Positions 34,401 to 45,400 of a stretch of 64,000 bases of DNA are shown one piece after another. The stretch lies in the NCBI GenBank assembly GCA_009741485.1, contig VKON01000114.1, forward strand, positions 176,876 through 240,875, in the 5' to 3' direction. The position numbers and the translations under genes are program-made. The notes below the pieces were generated by a model, which saw nothing but the letters and a program-made list of their open reading frames with translations, searched no databases and was not told the DNA's origin. Source of the stretch: Malurus cyaneus samueli (taxonomy: Eukaryota; Chordata; Aves; Passeriformes; Maluridae). Each line of letters begins with the position of its first letter. Positions within the stretch are counted from its first letter, which is position 1.

Positions 34401-37400
34401 TTAGCACTTGATAATTCATCACTTCATAGTCGTATTTCTGGAATTATTTATTCAGCCGTGGAATGCTTTAGAAAACTGATATATAAACTCCTTGAGCAAG
34501 GGCAGTTTGCCCCTCTCAGATATTATTTCCAGCTGTTTGTATCAGTGTCATGACTTCACTACATGGATTTACATCTTGTTCTTATTTTGTTAATGATCGT
34601 TGTTGCTGGCTGATGTTCTGCCAGTGCCCTCAGCCATCAATTCCACAAAATGAGCACATCTTTTGTACAAAAAGAGATACTTGTTCTCATTTAAAAGTAT
34701 CATCTTTCAGGTCAATCATGTGCCTTTTTATTTTTGCCTTACAAGGAAATGAGAGACTTAATAAGTCATCTCCATTGTTATCTCTGATATTTTTCTTTTC
34801 TTTTCATCCACATGAAGTCTGCTCAACTTCACCAGGGATGAGGAAACCTCAGCAGCTTCCCTCTCTAAATGATGGTGCATTTTACTCTGTTTTCCTCCTT
34901 GGGCTTCCACATACTGGAGTCTTGATTTAAAATGCACTCAAAATCTCCAAGGAAACTTCAGTGAAACTTAGGATCTCTTTGTTGCTACGAAATTGTTTTC
35001 AAAAACAAAGAGCACGCCCAGACCTCTGATTTGTAGGGAAGATTTGCCATCAGGGCCTTTGCCATGACATGTGATACCAAGAACCTCATCTTCCCTGGGC
35101 TGTGCCAGGAGTGCAGATGTTAGTGTGGAGGGAGCATTGATGTGCACAGCCTCTGTCAGCATGACCTTTTTTATGACTTCTCAGTCATCGAGCTTCCTAA
35201 CACATGATAAATGTTTTAAGAGACACTGGAGCATTTCCAGCAGCAGAACTTTAGTCTCTTGTTTATTCATCTTTCACATCTGTGTGATTTCGCTGTTTCA
35301 GCAGAGATAGTTCTTGAATCAGCCTGGAGCAGGGGGGAGGAGTGGTCCCTGCTCTGCCTGTCCTGTGAGCCCCAGATTCACAGACACGATGGGATCCTTG
35401 TTACACATACCCTTGTGGATGTCCAGCTCTGCTTTTGGGCTCAGAAAGCCTAGGCTGTATTGCTGAGGTTAGAGCCTGACCTGCAGACTGGCCTGGCTCT
35501 GCCCTACCCAGAGTACTGGTACGAGGTGTTTGGCATTCTAGTTAATATAACTTTTTATTAAGAAAGTAAGCCCAGAGATGGTAACAGCAAGCTGTTAATC
35601 CACAAGTTGTACATCAAACATTTTTCATCTTAAGTCAACCGCTGTTCCCTAGAGTTCTTCAGTGTTTAGGTGCTGATGGCTCATCCTTTAGACACATGAG
35701 AGGGTCATAGATACCTCTTGCCAGGGAGGTCTAGCACTCAGAGGGTGTTTGAGGGTGACTTCACCACTTGCGGTCTGAAAAATCCCTCTTGAGACCCAAC
35801 ACAGAGAACCTTGTGCGCAAACACCTCAAGCACAATAGAAGCCTCAAAGAGAATCACTAGATCACAGGGAGGTGTCATCTTCCGTGGGCCACTGGAGGTT
35901 AAAATGCACAGTGTCAAAGCTGGTGTGCTGGCAAAGCCTTTAAACCCTGCATTTATTGAGCAGATTGCAAGAAGGACTCAGAAGAAATACGGGAAACAGC
36001 TATTTAACAGAGCTGTGATAGCTAGACACATCCAGGCTGGGAGACCACAAGATTTTGTGCAATACCATTTGCTCTCCCTCTCTTTACCCCTCCTTCCCTC
36101 CTTTCTTCTCTCCCTCCTTTCCTCCCTCCCTCCCCATTTCGCTTCTGGCTAAGCTGCCTCGCCTGAAGGCACATTCTGCTCACCGTGCTAATATGTGTCT
36201 TCTTTCCTTGTTTCCTATTTTAACAGTCTGGATGATCTCCTAGCCTGCTTGTACCACATTGGGAAATCCTGGTCTTTGGTGCCCCAGCTCCCTGAGCAAG
36301 AAGTGTCATACAAGGAGAGCACTCATGTAGAGCCAACAGGGATAGAGAGCTGGGTCACAGCCACAGTGCCTGGCAGAGCCATCTCCTCCCCTTCACAGGG
36401 CTTGTCCCGTGTCATTCCCTGCCTAACAGAGATCTGGGGCTCTGGCAGCAGCTTTTTAGCTTAGTCAGAACTATGCCACTCCCCTTACAGAGTGCCCATC
36501 TCATGTCTGAGGCATGCCCCAGATTGCACAGGCAGTGTTAAAAATACTCATTTGAGGAGTGCCAGGAAAAAGAACATGGGAACAAAGGAAACTCCTGGAC
36601 TTCTCTCCAGTTGGTGCACTTTGCATTTGGCTTTCTTTTGGGGCATCTTGCTTGACGATGATTTGGGTTGTTGTGGACTACATGTGAGTGGTTTTCTGCA
36701 CAGCCCAGCAGCTCTGGTGCTGGGACCTCGGAGTGATCACAGGAAGGATGGTGGTGCCTCATTTAGTCACACCACTGTCACCAAGCAAGTCCCTCTTTCC
36801 AGGCACAGCAACACAGTTTAACCACAGAGTGGCCCTGGAGGGCAATGAGGTGACTGAACCCTCAGAGAGGGAATTGACTGCACATGGCTGGGTGGAGGGT
36901 GCTGCTGAGGGGGTCAGCAAGGCCTGAGGGCTGATTGCTGGGAACCAGATACAGAGGAAGGAAGCATGTGGCAGCTCTGAGGTTGTGCTGAAAAACTGCA
37001 AAATGAGAGGAAAGAAACAGTAAGGGAACTGTATCCGTTGGATGTGACATACTGGGCAGAAAGCTCAAGTAAGAGGCAGAACAGAAGCCCCTTTGTAAGT
37101 CAAGAGGCCACAGTGTAAGAGGAATCTTCTTTCCTGCTCACCTTTGCTTTGTTGTCCATGGTAACAGCCAGCTGCATCCTCTTCCCCATCCTGAATGTGA
37201 ACATATGATCTGCTTCCTCCTCCTCCTCCTCCTCCTCTTCTTCACTGCCGATGCTGAACCCAGGGCTTGTAGGACAGGGGCTTCCCCATTTCTCACTCAC
37301 CACCCTTTTGTCCTGGAAAATGAACCACTTCCATTAGCAAATGCAGGCCCTTGACTCAGGGATGCGATTCCCTTCCCCAAACACACCTGCACACAAGCGG

Positions 37401-40400
37401 GGAGGCAGCTACAGAACAGACAGACCTTGCCCCCAGGACATTCTCTGTGCCTGGCACACTGTTGTGACATTCTTAGGGAACAAGGGGCTCCTTGTCTGCT
37501 CAGCAGCAAAACCCACGAGGACAGCAGGGCTGAAAAATCCTTTGCACTTACAAAACTGGCATTTCAGACTAAAATGCCAGAATTATGGGAAAGAAATGTC
37601 ATCCTCATCTCTTTCTGCAGCACTCTGAGTTAGCTTGGGAAAGCCTAAGTCCTGCTGGAGGTGGCCTTGGAAGCCAAGTAGGATGGCTGAGAGTGGTGCT
37701 CACCAACGAGAGGGCTGGGCTATCTTGTCCATAGTGTTCAGTCTGGGTAATTGCATCTTTCAGGTCCTGCATGAGAGAAAAATGTGTGCAGCAGCGCACC
37801 CCAAGAGAGGCGAGGGCCGTGGCCAGGGTGGGAAGGGAGCAATGCACTGGCCTGGATCCAACAACCCGGAGTGCTGACAGGATAGTGGGCTGCCTCAGCA
37901 GGCTCTGCATGAGCTCTAGCAGAGGAGTTCACCAAGGGGTTAAGGCAGGACTGGCTTCCCAAGCCGCACACTGCCAGGATGGGTGGACAGGGCTTATCAG
38001 ATTTGATCCAGTTAGGAAGGAAACCTGGGACTCGAAGCCTTTGGCCCAAGGCCACTTGCTTTGCTCACTCCCAAAGCCTGAGGAGACTATAAGTTTTTAC
38101 AGCCTATGGCATTCTCAGAGGCACTCCTGATGCCTCCAGTGACACGCACACAACACCTGATACCCTCTGCCTACATATTTGCAGTGATGCTGACACCTGG
38201 ACCTATCCAAGGCTGAGTGTGCCTGTTCACACATCATTATCTCTTTGTTCGTGGGTACAGGTGCCTGGGCATGGCTGGAAATGTATGCACAGCACCTAAA
38301 ATCACTCTGATCACACACCTCTGCAGAGTTTACCCACCCTTTTCAGGGCTTAGGAGCTATTTCCTGTGCCTCAAAGAACTTTGCTGTGGATACTCTCTCT
38401 CAGAAATGTCATTTTGCTGCAGCAGGACTGGAGTGAGAGCTGGCCCATGGTGAAGGAGAGGCACCACTTACATTGTGAGCTTTGGTGATGGTAATAGTGA
38501 GTCCATCCTGCTTGGGCCTCCTGGAGGTAACAGCCATTCCCTCTTGTTCCGCTCGCTTTTTGTCCTCTTCTATTTCCTGAAACACAGATATCACCTTATC
38601 ACAAGCCTGTATCTGGATGCTGTTCATTTTCCTGTTTAGGAATTCTGCTAAATGGATCCACCCCACCTCTAACAGGGAGTGAGCCAACTTGTGTCCCAGT
38701 TGTGGGATGCAGACAGAGGAAGGTGGCAGTGGGAAAGGAGATGCTGCAAGTGTCACTGTTCTCCAAAGCAACTCAAGTGCTGTAGTTAAAGGCTAAGCTA
38801 AAGGCAGAGCTCTGCTCACATGTGTTTCCAATATAAACATTCTATCTATAGAACACAGCCATTCTGACAGTGCTGACAATCTTCTTTACACTGAGTAAGT
38901 GAGTGGAGAATCCCACATCAGAGCTGGAGAAGGTAAGAACCTGCGGACTCACCTGGTACCTTCGTATCAGTGCTTCATTCTTTTTCCGCAAAGCCAAGAT
39001 CTTCTTATCAAGTTCAACATCTTTCTGCTCTTTCTTCCTTAACACAGCATCATCCACAGCAGCATCCTGGAAACAGAAAGAGCAAACCTCTTCTCAGTCA
39101 TCATACCAATGGGAGGAAACCTGCTCCTTCTGTCTGGACAGGGTGGGAAGTGAAAGAGCCTTTCCCCACCATTCCTCCCTGACCTTTTCCTGACAGAATT
39201 GATCTTTCCTTTTCTTACACTTTTTGTTCAGCAAGGAGATAGTTTGAGCAACGTGCTGGTGCCCCACTTTGATGGCTGTCAGTGGGCTCCAGAGTTAACA
39301 CCCTGCTTATGTGCATGCCATACGTGACCCTCACCTTCGGGTGTTCTCGGGAATGGAGGAGGTGTGCTGGGCATCAGACATCAGTGAGGGAAAGGCAGCA
39401 GAACCTGCCCATGGCACAGAGTGAGCTCCTGCACCAGCCCATCTCCACTGGCATCTCCAGCGAGGGGTAGCTGATCTAACAGCCCCTGCCAAGGGGTGTT
39501 CCAACAAGACACAGAGATGCAGGCACACATCTGTGCCCAGGTGGGACAACAGGAACATTTAAACTGCCTCCACACATTCTCCTCTGGACAGTGGGATTTT
39601 GTCAAGATCTGTGGGAAAACAAATTGCTTTTCCATTGCCATCCATCATCAGGCATATGACAGGTGAGCAGATTGCCTCTGTGGGTGGATACACTTCCATG
39701 GGCATTTTGCAAGGCTGATTAAAGCTAAATTCGGTGTTTACCTGAACGGGAGTTGTTCTGGGAGCACTAAATTGGCAGGTTTGCTGTTTACTGAGCACAG
39801 GGGTGTTGGCTGCTGAGGGTGGGATCAAAGTGGTGCATGCCCTCAAACACACCCCTTTCATCTTCAGATTCTTTTGAAGGAGGTCTGGCAGAGCTGCCGG
39901 CTCAAGAAAAATTTAAAAATTCCTGCAGAGGCTGAATTTGTGCTCTTCTCTTTCCAAAGCAAAAAATGGAAAAGCTCTGTCAGGCTGTTCTCCATCGGCC
40001 CATTTGTCAGCATTTTGTCTATGCTGGTGCCAGGGGGACGGGGGTCTTTCCATTTCCAGCTGGAAACAAAGTCACTGGAAGGAAAATTTGCTGGTGTTCA
40101 GCACTTCTCCTCCCCTTTATTCATGAAGGTGTTTCTCTCTGCACAACCTGTTCCAGCACATGCTGGGTGCTGTGGGCGAGAGGTGGTCGCTTGCCCGCAC
40201 AGTCGGGCCCTGCGGCTGAAGTGCTGAGCAGCGTGTGGAGCCCACGCTCAGATCCCAGGGGCTCACCCATTGTACACTTCAGCCCAGTCAGCGTTTGCTC
40301 GTCAGCTGCCGCCCAGAGCCAGCTGATAACAGGGGGCTGTGCCCTCTCCTCCGCTTCTGGAACGAACCCACTGCCCCAGCCCCTGCTGAAGCTGATGCTC

Positions 40401-41326
40401 AGGATGGAAAGTGGCTGCACCATGCCCTCCCCAGAGTAAAGCTCTTCCGGGGAGTCAAGGTGCCCGTATGTCACCGAGACAGAGAGTTATAAATGGCTTT
40501 GGCAGAACAAACGTGCGATGGCTTTGAATCAGCAGTCAGCTGAACCCAAAGCCTCCCCAACAGCCTGGCAGAGCCATGGAACTGAGAGACCTCATTCTAT
40601 TGCAAATAAAAATGTCACAAAAGGAGAAAATGGAAAGCTATCGGCTTCAGGCTTCAATTAAATGACGACATCCCGTTGTGTCACAGCCCTTCTCCTAAGT
40701 GGCACACACACTGGCTACGCAGCTCCTGGGGGGCTGGAGGGACGCCTTGCTGCTGTTTCTGCGTGCAGTGTTTTCCCACACACTTCTATGATCATCTGCT
40801 TCTACAGCGAGGTCTTGGGGGCAGCAGGGTTGGGAAAGTGTGAAAGGCAGGAGGTGGGGGGAGGGAAAGGGGACAGGAGCAGGCCGGCACTAACACTCTT
40901 CTGCGTAAGCAAATGTATCCGCTCTTTTTAAGAAATATTCTCTTCCTTGACAGCTGCGGCTGAAGCCCTCACCAGCATAAGCACCATCCAGCACTGCCTG
41001 CGTTTCTGTTTGTTATCTGCCTCCTGATAGGCACACTGTCCTGAGCCAGCCACTACAACCTACCCCGGCGAGGGATGAAAACCCCGGCACCCCAAATGCG
41101 GCCCCCCCAGCACCCCTCCCCGCGGTGCGGTACGGCTTGTTTGCTCCCCGCGCCTGCTGGCAGCCGGGCGAGGCAAGAAAACAACAAAGCGACAGCCACC
41201 GAAAGGCCACCCTGAAGGAAGCGAGTGCGAGTCCTTGTGTGGCCTTTTGGGGTGAGGGACCCCAGCGCCCACGCCCCTCCCAGGCCCCGCGCAGGCAGCA
41301 CTCACAGCTCGGTGCATGTTGGACAT
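21671..41326 (-). CDS. CCDC9B: CCDC9B, coiled-coil protein of the CCDC9 family (whole coding span, 13 exons)
   Basis: Thirteen minus-strand segments, each bounded by GT and AG, join into one open frame of about 656 codons with matching phases. Landmarks shared with CCDC9 are the N-terminal helix (ELDKKILALRKKNEALIRRY, then EIEEDKKRAEQEGMAV), the MTGRERSEYIRWKREREQID block followed by GEWRRAWDVEK, the MF..D...KDG motif, and R-WDAKEG near the acidic tail. CCDC9 paralogs are charged, coiled-coil, probably RNA-associated proteins (CCDC9 was found with the exon junction complex); the exact role of CCDC9B is unknown. Position and orientation between INAFM2 and DISP2 match human CCDC9B (formerly C15orf52). 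Oddities are two homologous tandem exons (5 and 6), a Glu-10 run, and no counterpart of the CCDC9 segment around EWEERRRQNIEKMNEEMEKI, which would fall in the intron holding the assembly gap. The individual exons are listed separately. Confidence 0.9.
22828..22885 (-). CDS. CCDC9B: CCDC9B exon 12 (WDAKEG)
   Basis: Fifty-eight bases, open only in phase 2 entry, leaving in phase 0 at GTGAGG. With the last two bases of exon 11 it reads R-WDAKEGEDMSFLKDELDG, matching the CCDC9 DRWETKEG motif. Confidence 0.88.
23275..23405 (+). mobile_element. CR1 LINE fragment, plus orientation
   Basis: It reads like the CR1 coding-strand segment with GGACAGGACAAGGGGATGGC, then GGAAGAAATGCTTCCCTGTG and AGGGTGGTGAGGCCCTGGCA. 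It lies in CCDC9B intron 11, about 55 bases from exon 11. Confidence 0.8.
23461..23566 (-). CDS. CCDC9B: CCDC9B exon 11
   Basis: One hundred and six bases, entering in phase 1 and leaving in phase 2, acceptor CTGTTTTCCAG, donor AGAAG/GTGAGG. It reads GGHHGVNVSDPGPKAVPAVS and then a basic end, KGKDRLTGRAR. The open frame is forced from both sides: only this exon reconciles the phases of exons 10 and 12. Confidence 0.82.
23984..24037 (-). CDS. CCDC9B: CCDC9B exon 10 (basic)
   Basis: Fifty-four bases, phase 1 to 1, acceptor TTGTGTCCTTGCAG, donor GTGAGT. It reads GRNARKFQHRSFPPDGR after the split Gly codon and resembles the basic stretch in CCDC9 after its KDG motif. Phase 0 entry would also be open but does not fit the neighbours. 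Confidence 0.78.
24540..24601 (-). CDS. CCDC9B: CCDC9B exon 9 (MF..D..KDG motif)
   Basis: The first base completes the Met codon begun in exon 8; twenty codons follow (FEEDFVKDGEPALDNPSNKK) and one base is left over. CCDC9 has MFKDG at the same place. The acceptor is AACCTGCAG. The donor AAAG/GTTGGC is weak beyond the GT, but it is the only one I found that gives an open downstream frame. Confidence 0.82.
24602..25916 (-). other. CCDC9B intron 8
   Basis: No repeats or coding-like segments were recognised on either strand. Confidence 0.5.
25917..26101 (-). CDS. CCDC9B: CCDC9B exon 8 (MTGRERSEY core block)
   Basis: Sixty-one codons plus two bases, entering in phase 0 and leaving in phase 2 at donor GTAGGT. 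It contains LSFPMTGRERSEYIRWKRER and then GEWRRAWDVEKSEH, the signature block of CCDC9 proteins (MTGRERSEYLRWKQEREKI in CCDC9). This is the firmest identification in the gene. Confidence 0.97.
26102..28003 (-). other. CCDC9B intron 7
   Basis: Apart from a CR1 fragment near 27873-27940 nothing stands out. I looked here for the missing CCDC9 helix segment and did not find it. Confidence 0.5.
27873..27940 (-). mobile_element. CR1 LINE fragment (short)
   Basis: The plus strand contains TTACAGGATGGTTTGGGTG and GACCTCAGAGATCAT, the reverse complement of a CR1 3' tail. It lies 64 bases from CCDC9B exon 7. Confidence 0.65.
28004..28078 (-). CDS. CCDC9B: CCDC9B exon 7 (charged linker)
   Basis: Twenty-five codons, phase 0 to 0, acceptor TTGTCTTGCAG, donor GTGAGT. 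The text REERRTAEKRRSDSDRG is similar in character to the CCDC9 stretch before its MTGRERSEY block (ERDRREESRRHGRNW). The exon 6 to 7 join is in frame, but CCDC9 has about 50 more residues at this point. Confidence 0.85.
31347..31383. repeat. T/G homopolymer-rich tract
   Basis: Seven Ts, seven or more Gs, then about fifteen Ts. It lies about 110 bases from the assembly gap, and such tracts often end contigs. Confidence 0.85.
31491..31500. other. Assembly gap (10 Ns)
   Basis: Ten consecutive N bases. The number is probably a placeholder, so the real missing length is unknown. The minus-strand side just before the gap is pyrimidine-rich (CACTCCCCCCACCA). Confidence 0.98.
31845..32560 (+). mobile_element. 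Ancient CR1-like LINE 3' region
   Basis: The order of short blocks follows the 3' half of old CR1 elements known from turtles and crocodiles: ATGCTCATAAATGGTCTGGA, a TTTGCTGATGATAC block, TTCTCTGAAAATGTTAGCTC, ATGTGCAGTTCTGGTCTGC, AATGAGAATGATCAG, and a final block with GGGAATGATC. Many substitutions and small indels show it is old. The frame is broken throughout. Limits are approximate. Confidence 0.7.
33827..33976 (-). CDS. CCDC9B: CCDC9B exon 6 (second copy of the duplicated module)
   Basis: Fifty codons, phase 0 to 0, acceptor CCTTCCAG, donor GTAAGT. It reads GKRIVSEKRAESFPGPGRAP first and ends FRRGRRMQIAITMDNKEK. It is homologous to exon 5, but its centre is Pro/Gly-rich and only EEE long, where exon 5 has ten Glu. 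Confidence 0.93.
33977..37141 (-). other. CCDC9B intron 5, between the two duplicated exons
   Basis: A pyrimidine-rich tract lies at about 36070-36140. Otherwise no repeats or coding-like segments were recognised. Confidence 0.5.
36070..36141. repeat. Pyrimidine-rich (CCTT)n-like low-complexity tract
   Basis: An irregular run of CCCTCC, CTTCCC and TTCTCT units, almost purely C and T over about 70 bases. Confidence 0.85.
37142..37312 (-). CDS. CCDC9B: CCDC9B exon 5 (first copy of the duplicated module, with Glu-10)
   Basis: Fifty-seven codons, phase 0 to 0. It begins DKRVVSEKWG, carries a run of ten Glu encoded by a GAG/GAA repeat, and ends FRMGKRMQLAVTMDNKAK. It shares the KR-hydrophobic-VSEK start, the acidic-DH centre and the GKRMQ-A-TMDNK end with exon 6, so the two are tandem duplicates. 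Confidence 0.9.
37217..37243. repeat. (CCT)n trinucleotide repeat in coding sequence
   Basis: TCC/TTC triplets on the plus strand encode the polyglutamate run of CCDC9B exon 5. Such runs often vary in length between individuals. Confidence 0.85.
37704..37766 (-). CDS. CCDC9B: CCDC9B exon 4 (small, acidic)
   Basis: Twenty-one codons between a strong acceptor (TTTTTCTCTCATGCAG) and donor GTGAGC, phase 0 to 0, reading DLKDAITQTEHYGQDSPALS and L. I know no CCDC9 counterpart. It is called because the splice sites and the frame fit; it may be a skipped or lineage-specific exon. Confidence 0.65.
38472..38576 (-). CDS. CCDC9B: CCDC9B exon 3
   Basis: Thirty-five codons, phase 0 to 0, with donor GTAAGT. 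It opens EIEEDKKRAEQEGMAVTSRR, continuing the CCDC9 helix (EIEEDRKKAELEGVAVT). It ends DGLTITITKAHN. Confidence 0.95.
38953..39066 (-). CDS. CCDC9B: CCDC9B exon 2 (N-terminal coiled coil)
   Basis: Thirty-eight codons, phase 0 on both sides, from acceptor TGTTTCCAG to donor GTGAGT. It reads KDVELDKKILALRKKNEALI and RRYQ, almost the same as the first helix of CCDC9 (KDAELDKRIEALRRKNEALIRRYQ in part). This is the best-conserved part of the gene. Confidence 0.95.
39067..41305 (-). other. CCDC9B intron 1
   Basis: No repeats or additional exons were recognised. GC content rises toward exon 1. Confidence 0.5.
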
Positions 41327-41400
41327 CGGCAGCGGAGCCCGGCGGATTCCAGAGCAGAGCTAAAACAGGAGAGCCATCAGACGGCCTTTCTCAGCACTGG
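41090..41400 (-). promoter_or_regulatory. CCDC9B promoter-proximal region (moderately CpG-rich)
   Basis: GC content and CpG frequency rise over about 300 bases around exon 1, then drop on both sides. No TATA box was recognised. The island is much weaker than those of INAFM2 and DISP2. Confidence 0.4.
41306..41326 (-). CDS. CCDC9B: CCDC9B exon 1 (start codon, MSNMHRA)
   Basis: The ATG at 41326-41324 opens seven codons and stops at a GTGAGT donor in phase 0, which fits the phase-0 acceptor of exon 2. A purine stands at -3. The surrounding 200 bases are CpG-richer than the flanks, consistent with a promoter-proximal exon. The short peptide alone cannot prove identity; a start elsewhere is possible. 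Confidence 0.65.
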
Positions 41401-42079
41401 TTGCACAGCATACAAGATCATGTTTTGATTACAAAAGCCTCGTCTGGGCTCCCAGCCAAGAGCACTGGCTGCCTAATATACCAAGCACAGACAGGGTTTG
41501 GAGTGCCTGTGTCCTCCTCTCCAATCTCACTCTCTTTTTAAAAGAAACACTCCCCCTTTTCCCCCTCCTGACTCCTTTTAACTTCCTGATGCCACAAGCC
41601 CTCGTTCAAAGTGGGAAAAGCCGGGCGAACAATGACGAATGGATCAGGCAAACAGCTTGGCTTCACTGCGTGGCCATTCATGGGGTTGTGTTGTTTGTTA
41701 TGCATGGCTGGCTCCACGCCTGGCGGGGCCGGGAAATATCTGGGGTCCTGGATGTCTTGTCAGAGTGAGTGTGTGCACGAGCCTGCATGGGAAAACATGG
41801 ACAGATTTGCCTTTTCTGTGTAATTTCAGTATTCTCTGGGAATGATTTTGCTGCTGTTAGATTGAGCCTTTCTCTCAGGAGGGAGCAGAAGAGTGCTGTG
41901 GTGTGGGCATCACCAGCCAGCAGCAGGACTAGCAGGCAGCATACAGTCAAAGCAGAGGGACTCCTGTAAGTCCCTGTCTGAAAGCTGCCAAAATAAACCT
42001 CAGAAGAGTCACAACTAGCAAGGGGGCTTTGACCCCAATCTGCATCTTGGGTCACCACATGAACTCTTACCTCACCACA

Positions 42080-42450
42080 GAATATCATGAGTTGGAAGGG
42101 TCCCACAGAATCATCCAGCCTGGCCCTGACCAAACACCCCAACAATCCCATCCTGTGCCTGAGAGCATTTTTTAAACCCTCCTTAAGCTCTGGCAAGCCT
42201 TGGAGCCACCTGACCATTCCCTGGGGAGCTGTTCCAGTGTTCCACCAGCCTCTGGGGAAAAGAACCTTTTCCTGACATCCAACCTGGACCTTTCCTGACA
42301 CAGCTCCAGCCTTTGCCCGGGTCCTGTGCCTGGTCACAGAGAGCAGAGATCAGAGCTGCCCCTCCACTGCCCCTTGTGAGGAAGCTGCAGACCCCAATGA
42401 GTCTCCCCTCAGTCTCCTCCAGGCTGAACAAAACACAGGCCACGTGTCCT
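42080..42450 (-). mobile_element. CR1 LINE 3' fragment, passerine-like
   Basis: A long, clear match on the plus strand to the reverse complement of CR1: GAATATCATGAGTTGGAAGG, ATCATCCAGCCTGGCCCTGA, CCTTTTCCTGACATCCAACC, CTGGTCACAGAGAGCAGAGA and CTCAGTCTCCTCCAGGCTGA. It is the best-preserved transposon in the window and truncated at its 5' end, as usual for CR1. Confidence 0.92.
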
Positions 42451-45400
42451 GGCCGTGTGCTACATCCTCTCTAAATGCAGACTGGCTGCTCTCTCCCTCT
42501 ATCCTGAGGGACCCAGACCAAGTGCAAGGCAAAAAGGAGATGGAAGCACACCAGAGAATGTTTTGTTGCCCATGAACTGATGCACCAACCTTAATGTGGG
42601 CCCTGCTATATTCATATGTCAAAAAACCCAAGCTGGCCCACTGCTGCCTACTGTCCCCTCTCAAGCCTTTGAGCAGGTGAACTCCTCACAAAATGTGAGA
42701 GTCTGACCTGAAACCTGGAGTGGTTTAAGGGAAAAGACTTTGCAGAACTCAGAATCTGGAACTCCTCTGTGCATGACTTGGGCTGTTGGACATCAGGGCT
42801 AAGCCATTAAGGACCTGGAAGTACAGTTTAGTAAAAGCTCTAGGAGGGACAGACTGACCCATAACAATTAGCAGCTACTCAATGATGAAAAGCAATTGAA
42901 ACCATTTCCAAGGCAGTACCTCTGGATTCAAGCTTGATGAAGGAAGACTCCTGCTGTGGGTAGAAAATTGGGAAAAAGACGCAAGAACTTTGTTAGAGCC
43001 CAAGCTCAAGAGGTTTGTGGTAGACACAGCTGTGCAGGACATGTAGAGTCATATGGAGCTTTACCTTCCCCTGGGAATACAGGGGAATTGTGGGATGGCA
43101 CTGCCTTAGTTTTCCAAGCTGGTGTCGTGTCTGGTGAGGGTGGATTGATATCCCATTTTTGGCTGGGCTGGTGGCCACAGGGACAAGGTCAGCCCCGGGA
43201 CTGGGTTGACTCAGGGAGTCACTGTTCATGGAAACCACTTGGTGCAGCACTACTCCAACATTATCCTGTTTGTGTGGTGGCCATGCCCCTGGCTTCAAGG
43301 AGACTGCACACTCTGCTAAAGCCAAAGTTCAGGTTAAAACAGACCATTATCCCAAACTGCAAGGCCAGGGTCTCTGTGCAGTGCAGGGTGAACACCACAT
43401 GCAGCTGGGTCCATTGTGCTGCCCATGCCATACTCAAATTATCAAAGATTAAGCCAAGTGCTCACAAGGAGTTTCTCCAGACCTCACAGTTATGGCATCC
43501 TATGTCTCTGCTATTCCTGACCGTGGCCAAGCTCTTCCAGCAATGAGCAGTGCCATGAACAGGAGTGAAGATCCCTAAAATCCTTTTGCCTTTGCTGATG
43601 CCCAGGAGAGCTGCATTTCCCTCCAGGGCAGTGTCGGCTGCTCTTGATCTCAACACAAAGAGCTGACATGTCTCAGCTGTCCTTTACCATGTCTGAGTGG
43701 CACAAATGACAAGCACCTACTTCTGCATCATCATCTGAGATCGACGGGAGCCCTCAGTGAACACTGCAGACACAGAAACCCAGGGGCAAAAGGGCCCAGC
43801 CAAAGGAGCAGCAGCTGCAGCTGCAGCAGTGGGACAAAACAGGCTGATTTGGGGACCTGCTTGTACCCTTGGGACAGTCACAGTAGAAAACAAAACCCTA
43901 CAAATGTGCTGAGATTTATGGGGTTATGAATATGCACATGCATTTGATTACTCTCTGCACTGTGGCCAGGAAGGGCTGCAGTAACATCACAGCTGTTCCC
44001 AGTAAAAAACGCAAACCCCTGGATTTTCTCTGAAGTGCAGTGTCAATCCCAAGACTGGCACTGCCTTCCCACAAGGTCTGTGCCTACATCAGGCTGTGGG
44101 CAACCCTTCTGGACCATCATCCTGGCTGCAGGAATCCCAGTACCCAGAGGTCTGCATTTGGGAAGGAGAGGAGCCAGAGAAGGTCCTCTAGTGAGCAAGG
44201 TGTGCTGAATGCATATTTTGGGAGCCTCACAGGACTTCAGGACACACTGAATCCTGTTCACACAAACACCCCCACCTGGGTGGCTGCAGGACACCAATCC
44301 TGCTCTCTCTGGCTGTTGATGGTCATGATTTCCTGCATGAAGCAGCTTGACAGAGCTCTTCAGACAGCAAGTGTATCCTGCATCCATGTGCAACAGGAAG
44401 AGCATCTGGACAAACCAGCCTCATTACTCACTAAGCAATGTGTACACCACCCCTAGAGTTAATCTCTTTATTCTTTAACATCTCAGAACACCTTTCATAG
44501 GCAGGATGGCCTGATTCTGGGCTGATTCTCTGGCTGGTGCCATATCTGAAGCCCCCTGGCACAGTGGGTACCTGGAGCGTACCGAGGCTGCCTCTGAGGT
44601 TTCTGCTTCAGGGATGTGTCAGCCTCTGAAGGAGCAATCCCAGGGGTGGATATGAGCGTCTTTCAGGAAAGCCTGGAAGCTGGAGGAATCAAGAGGATTG
44701 CCCTGATGTGGCTCTGTTGCACAGGAGCTTGGCTGACTATCCTGAAGCTCAGCCTCCAGCTGCCTACTTGGAACCCTTGCTCTCCACTCGGGGCAAAGTT
44801 TGCCAGAGATGTTTCTGGGGCAAAGGAAGGAAAGCAGGGCAATGAACTCTCCATTTTGTGCTTGTGACAGTGAAATAATCCCTTTCTCTAATTGTGTGCT
44901 GCAAGGCCTTTTATTTTCGGCACAAAAAACCATGCCTGACAGGAGTCTGCCATTTCCCCGCTCCGGGAGAGCACTCAGCAGCTGGCATGCAATTTTGCCC
45001 CATATTGTATCAGTGAGACTCTGTCTTTTTGCTTTACATAAAGACTGAAGGAAATAAAAACGCAAACCTGCCTGCCCTGAGAAGCATTCCTGGCACCCCT
45101 TCATCAGCCCTTCCACCAGGAGGAACTGCTTTGGCTTTAAACCCTCCCTCCTTTTCTTTTTGCACTCCGTGAAACTCCTCCAGAGCCACTCGGTTCTCTG
45201 CTGCCACTTTTCCCAAGTGCACTTCACCCAGCCTTATCCTGGCTCCTCTCCAGTTTTTGCATGACCGCTATCAGGTCAACAGATGGCACTCGGGAACTGC
45301 TGGGAGGAGCTGGAAGCCAGCTGCCAGAAGCCCACTGAAGGAGCTGAAGTCTGGCTGCTGTGGGAGGCTGCTTTTATGTCGTGTCTCAGGACTGCAGATA

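Noticed and set aside
42956..43546. 196-codon plus-strand open frame
   Set aside because: No domain recognised and composition like translated intergenic DNA; it lies just past a CR1 copy.
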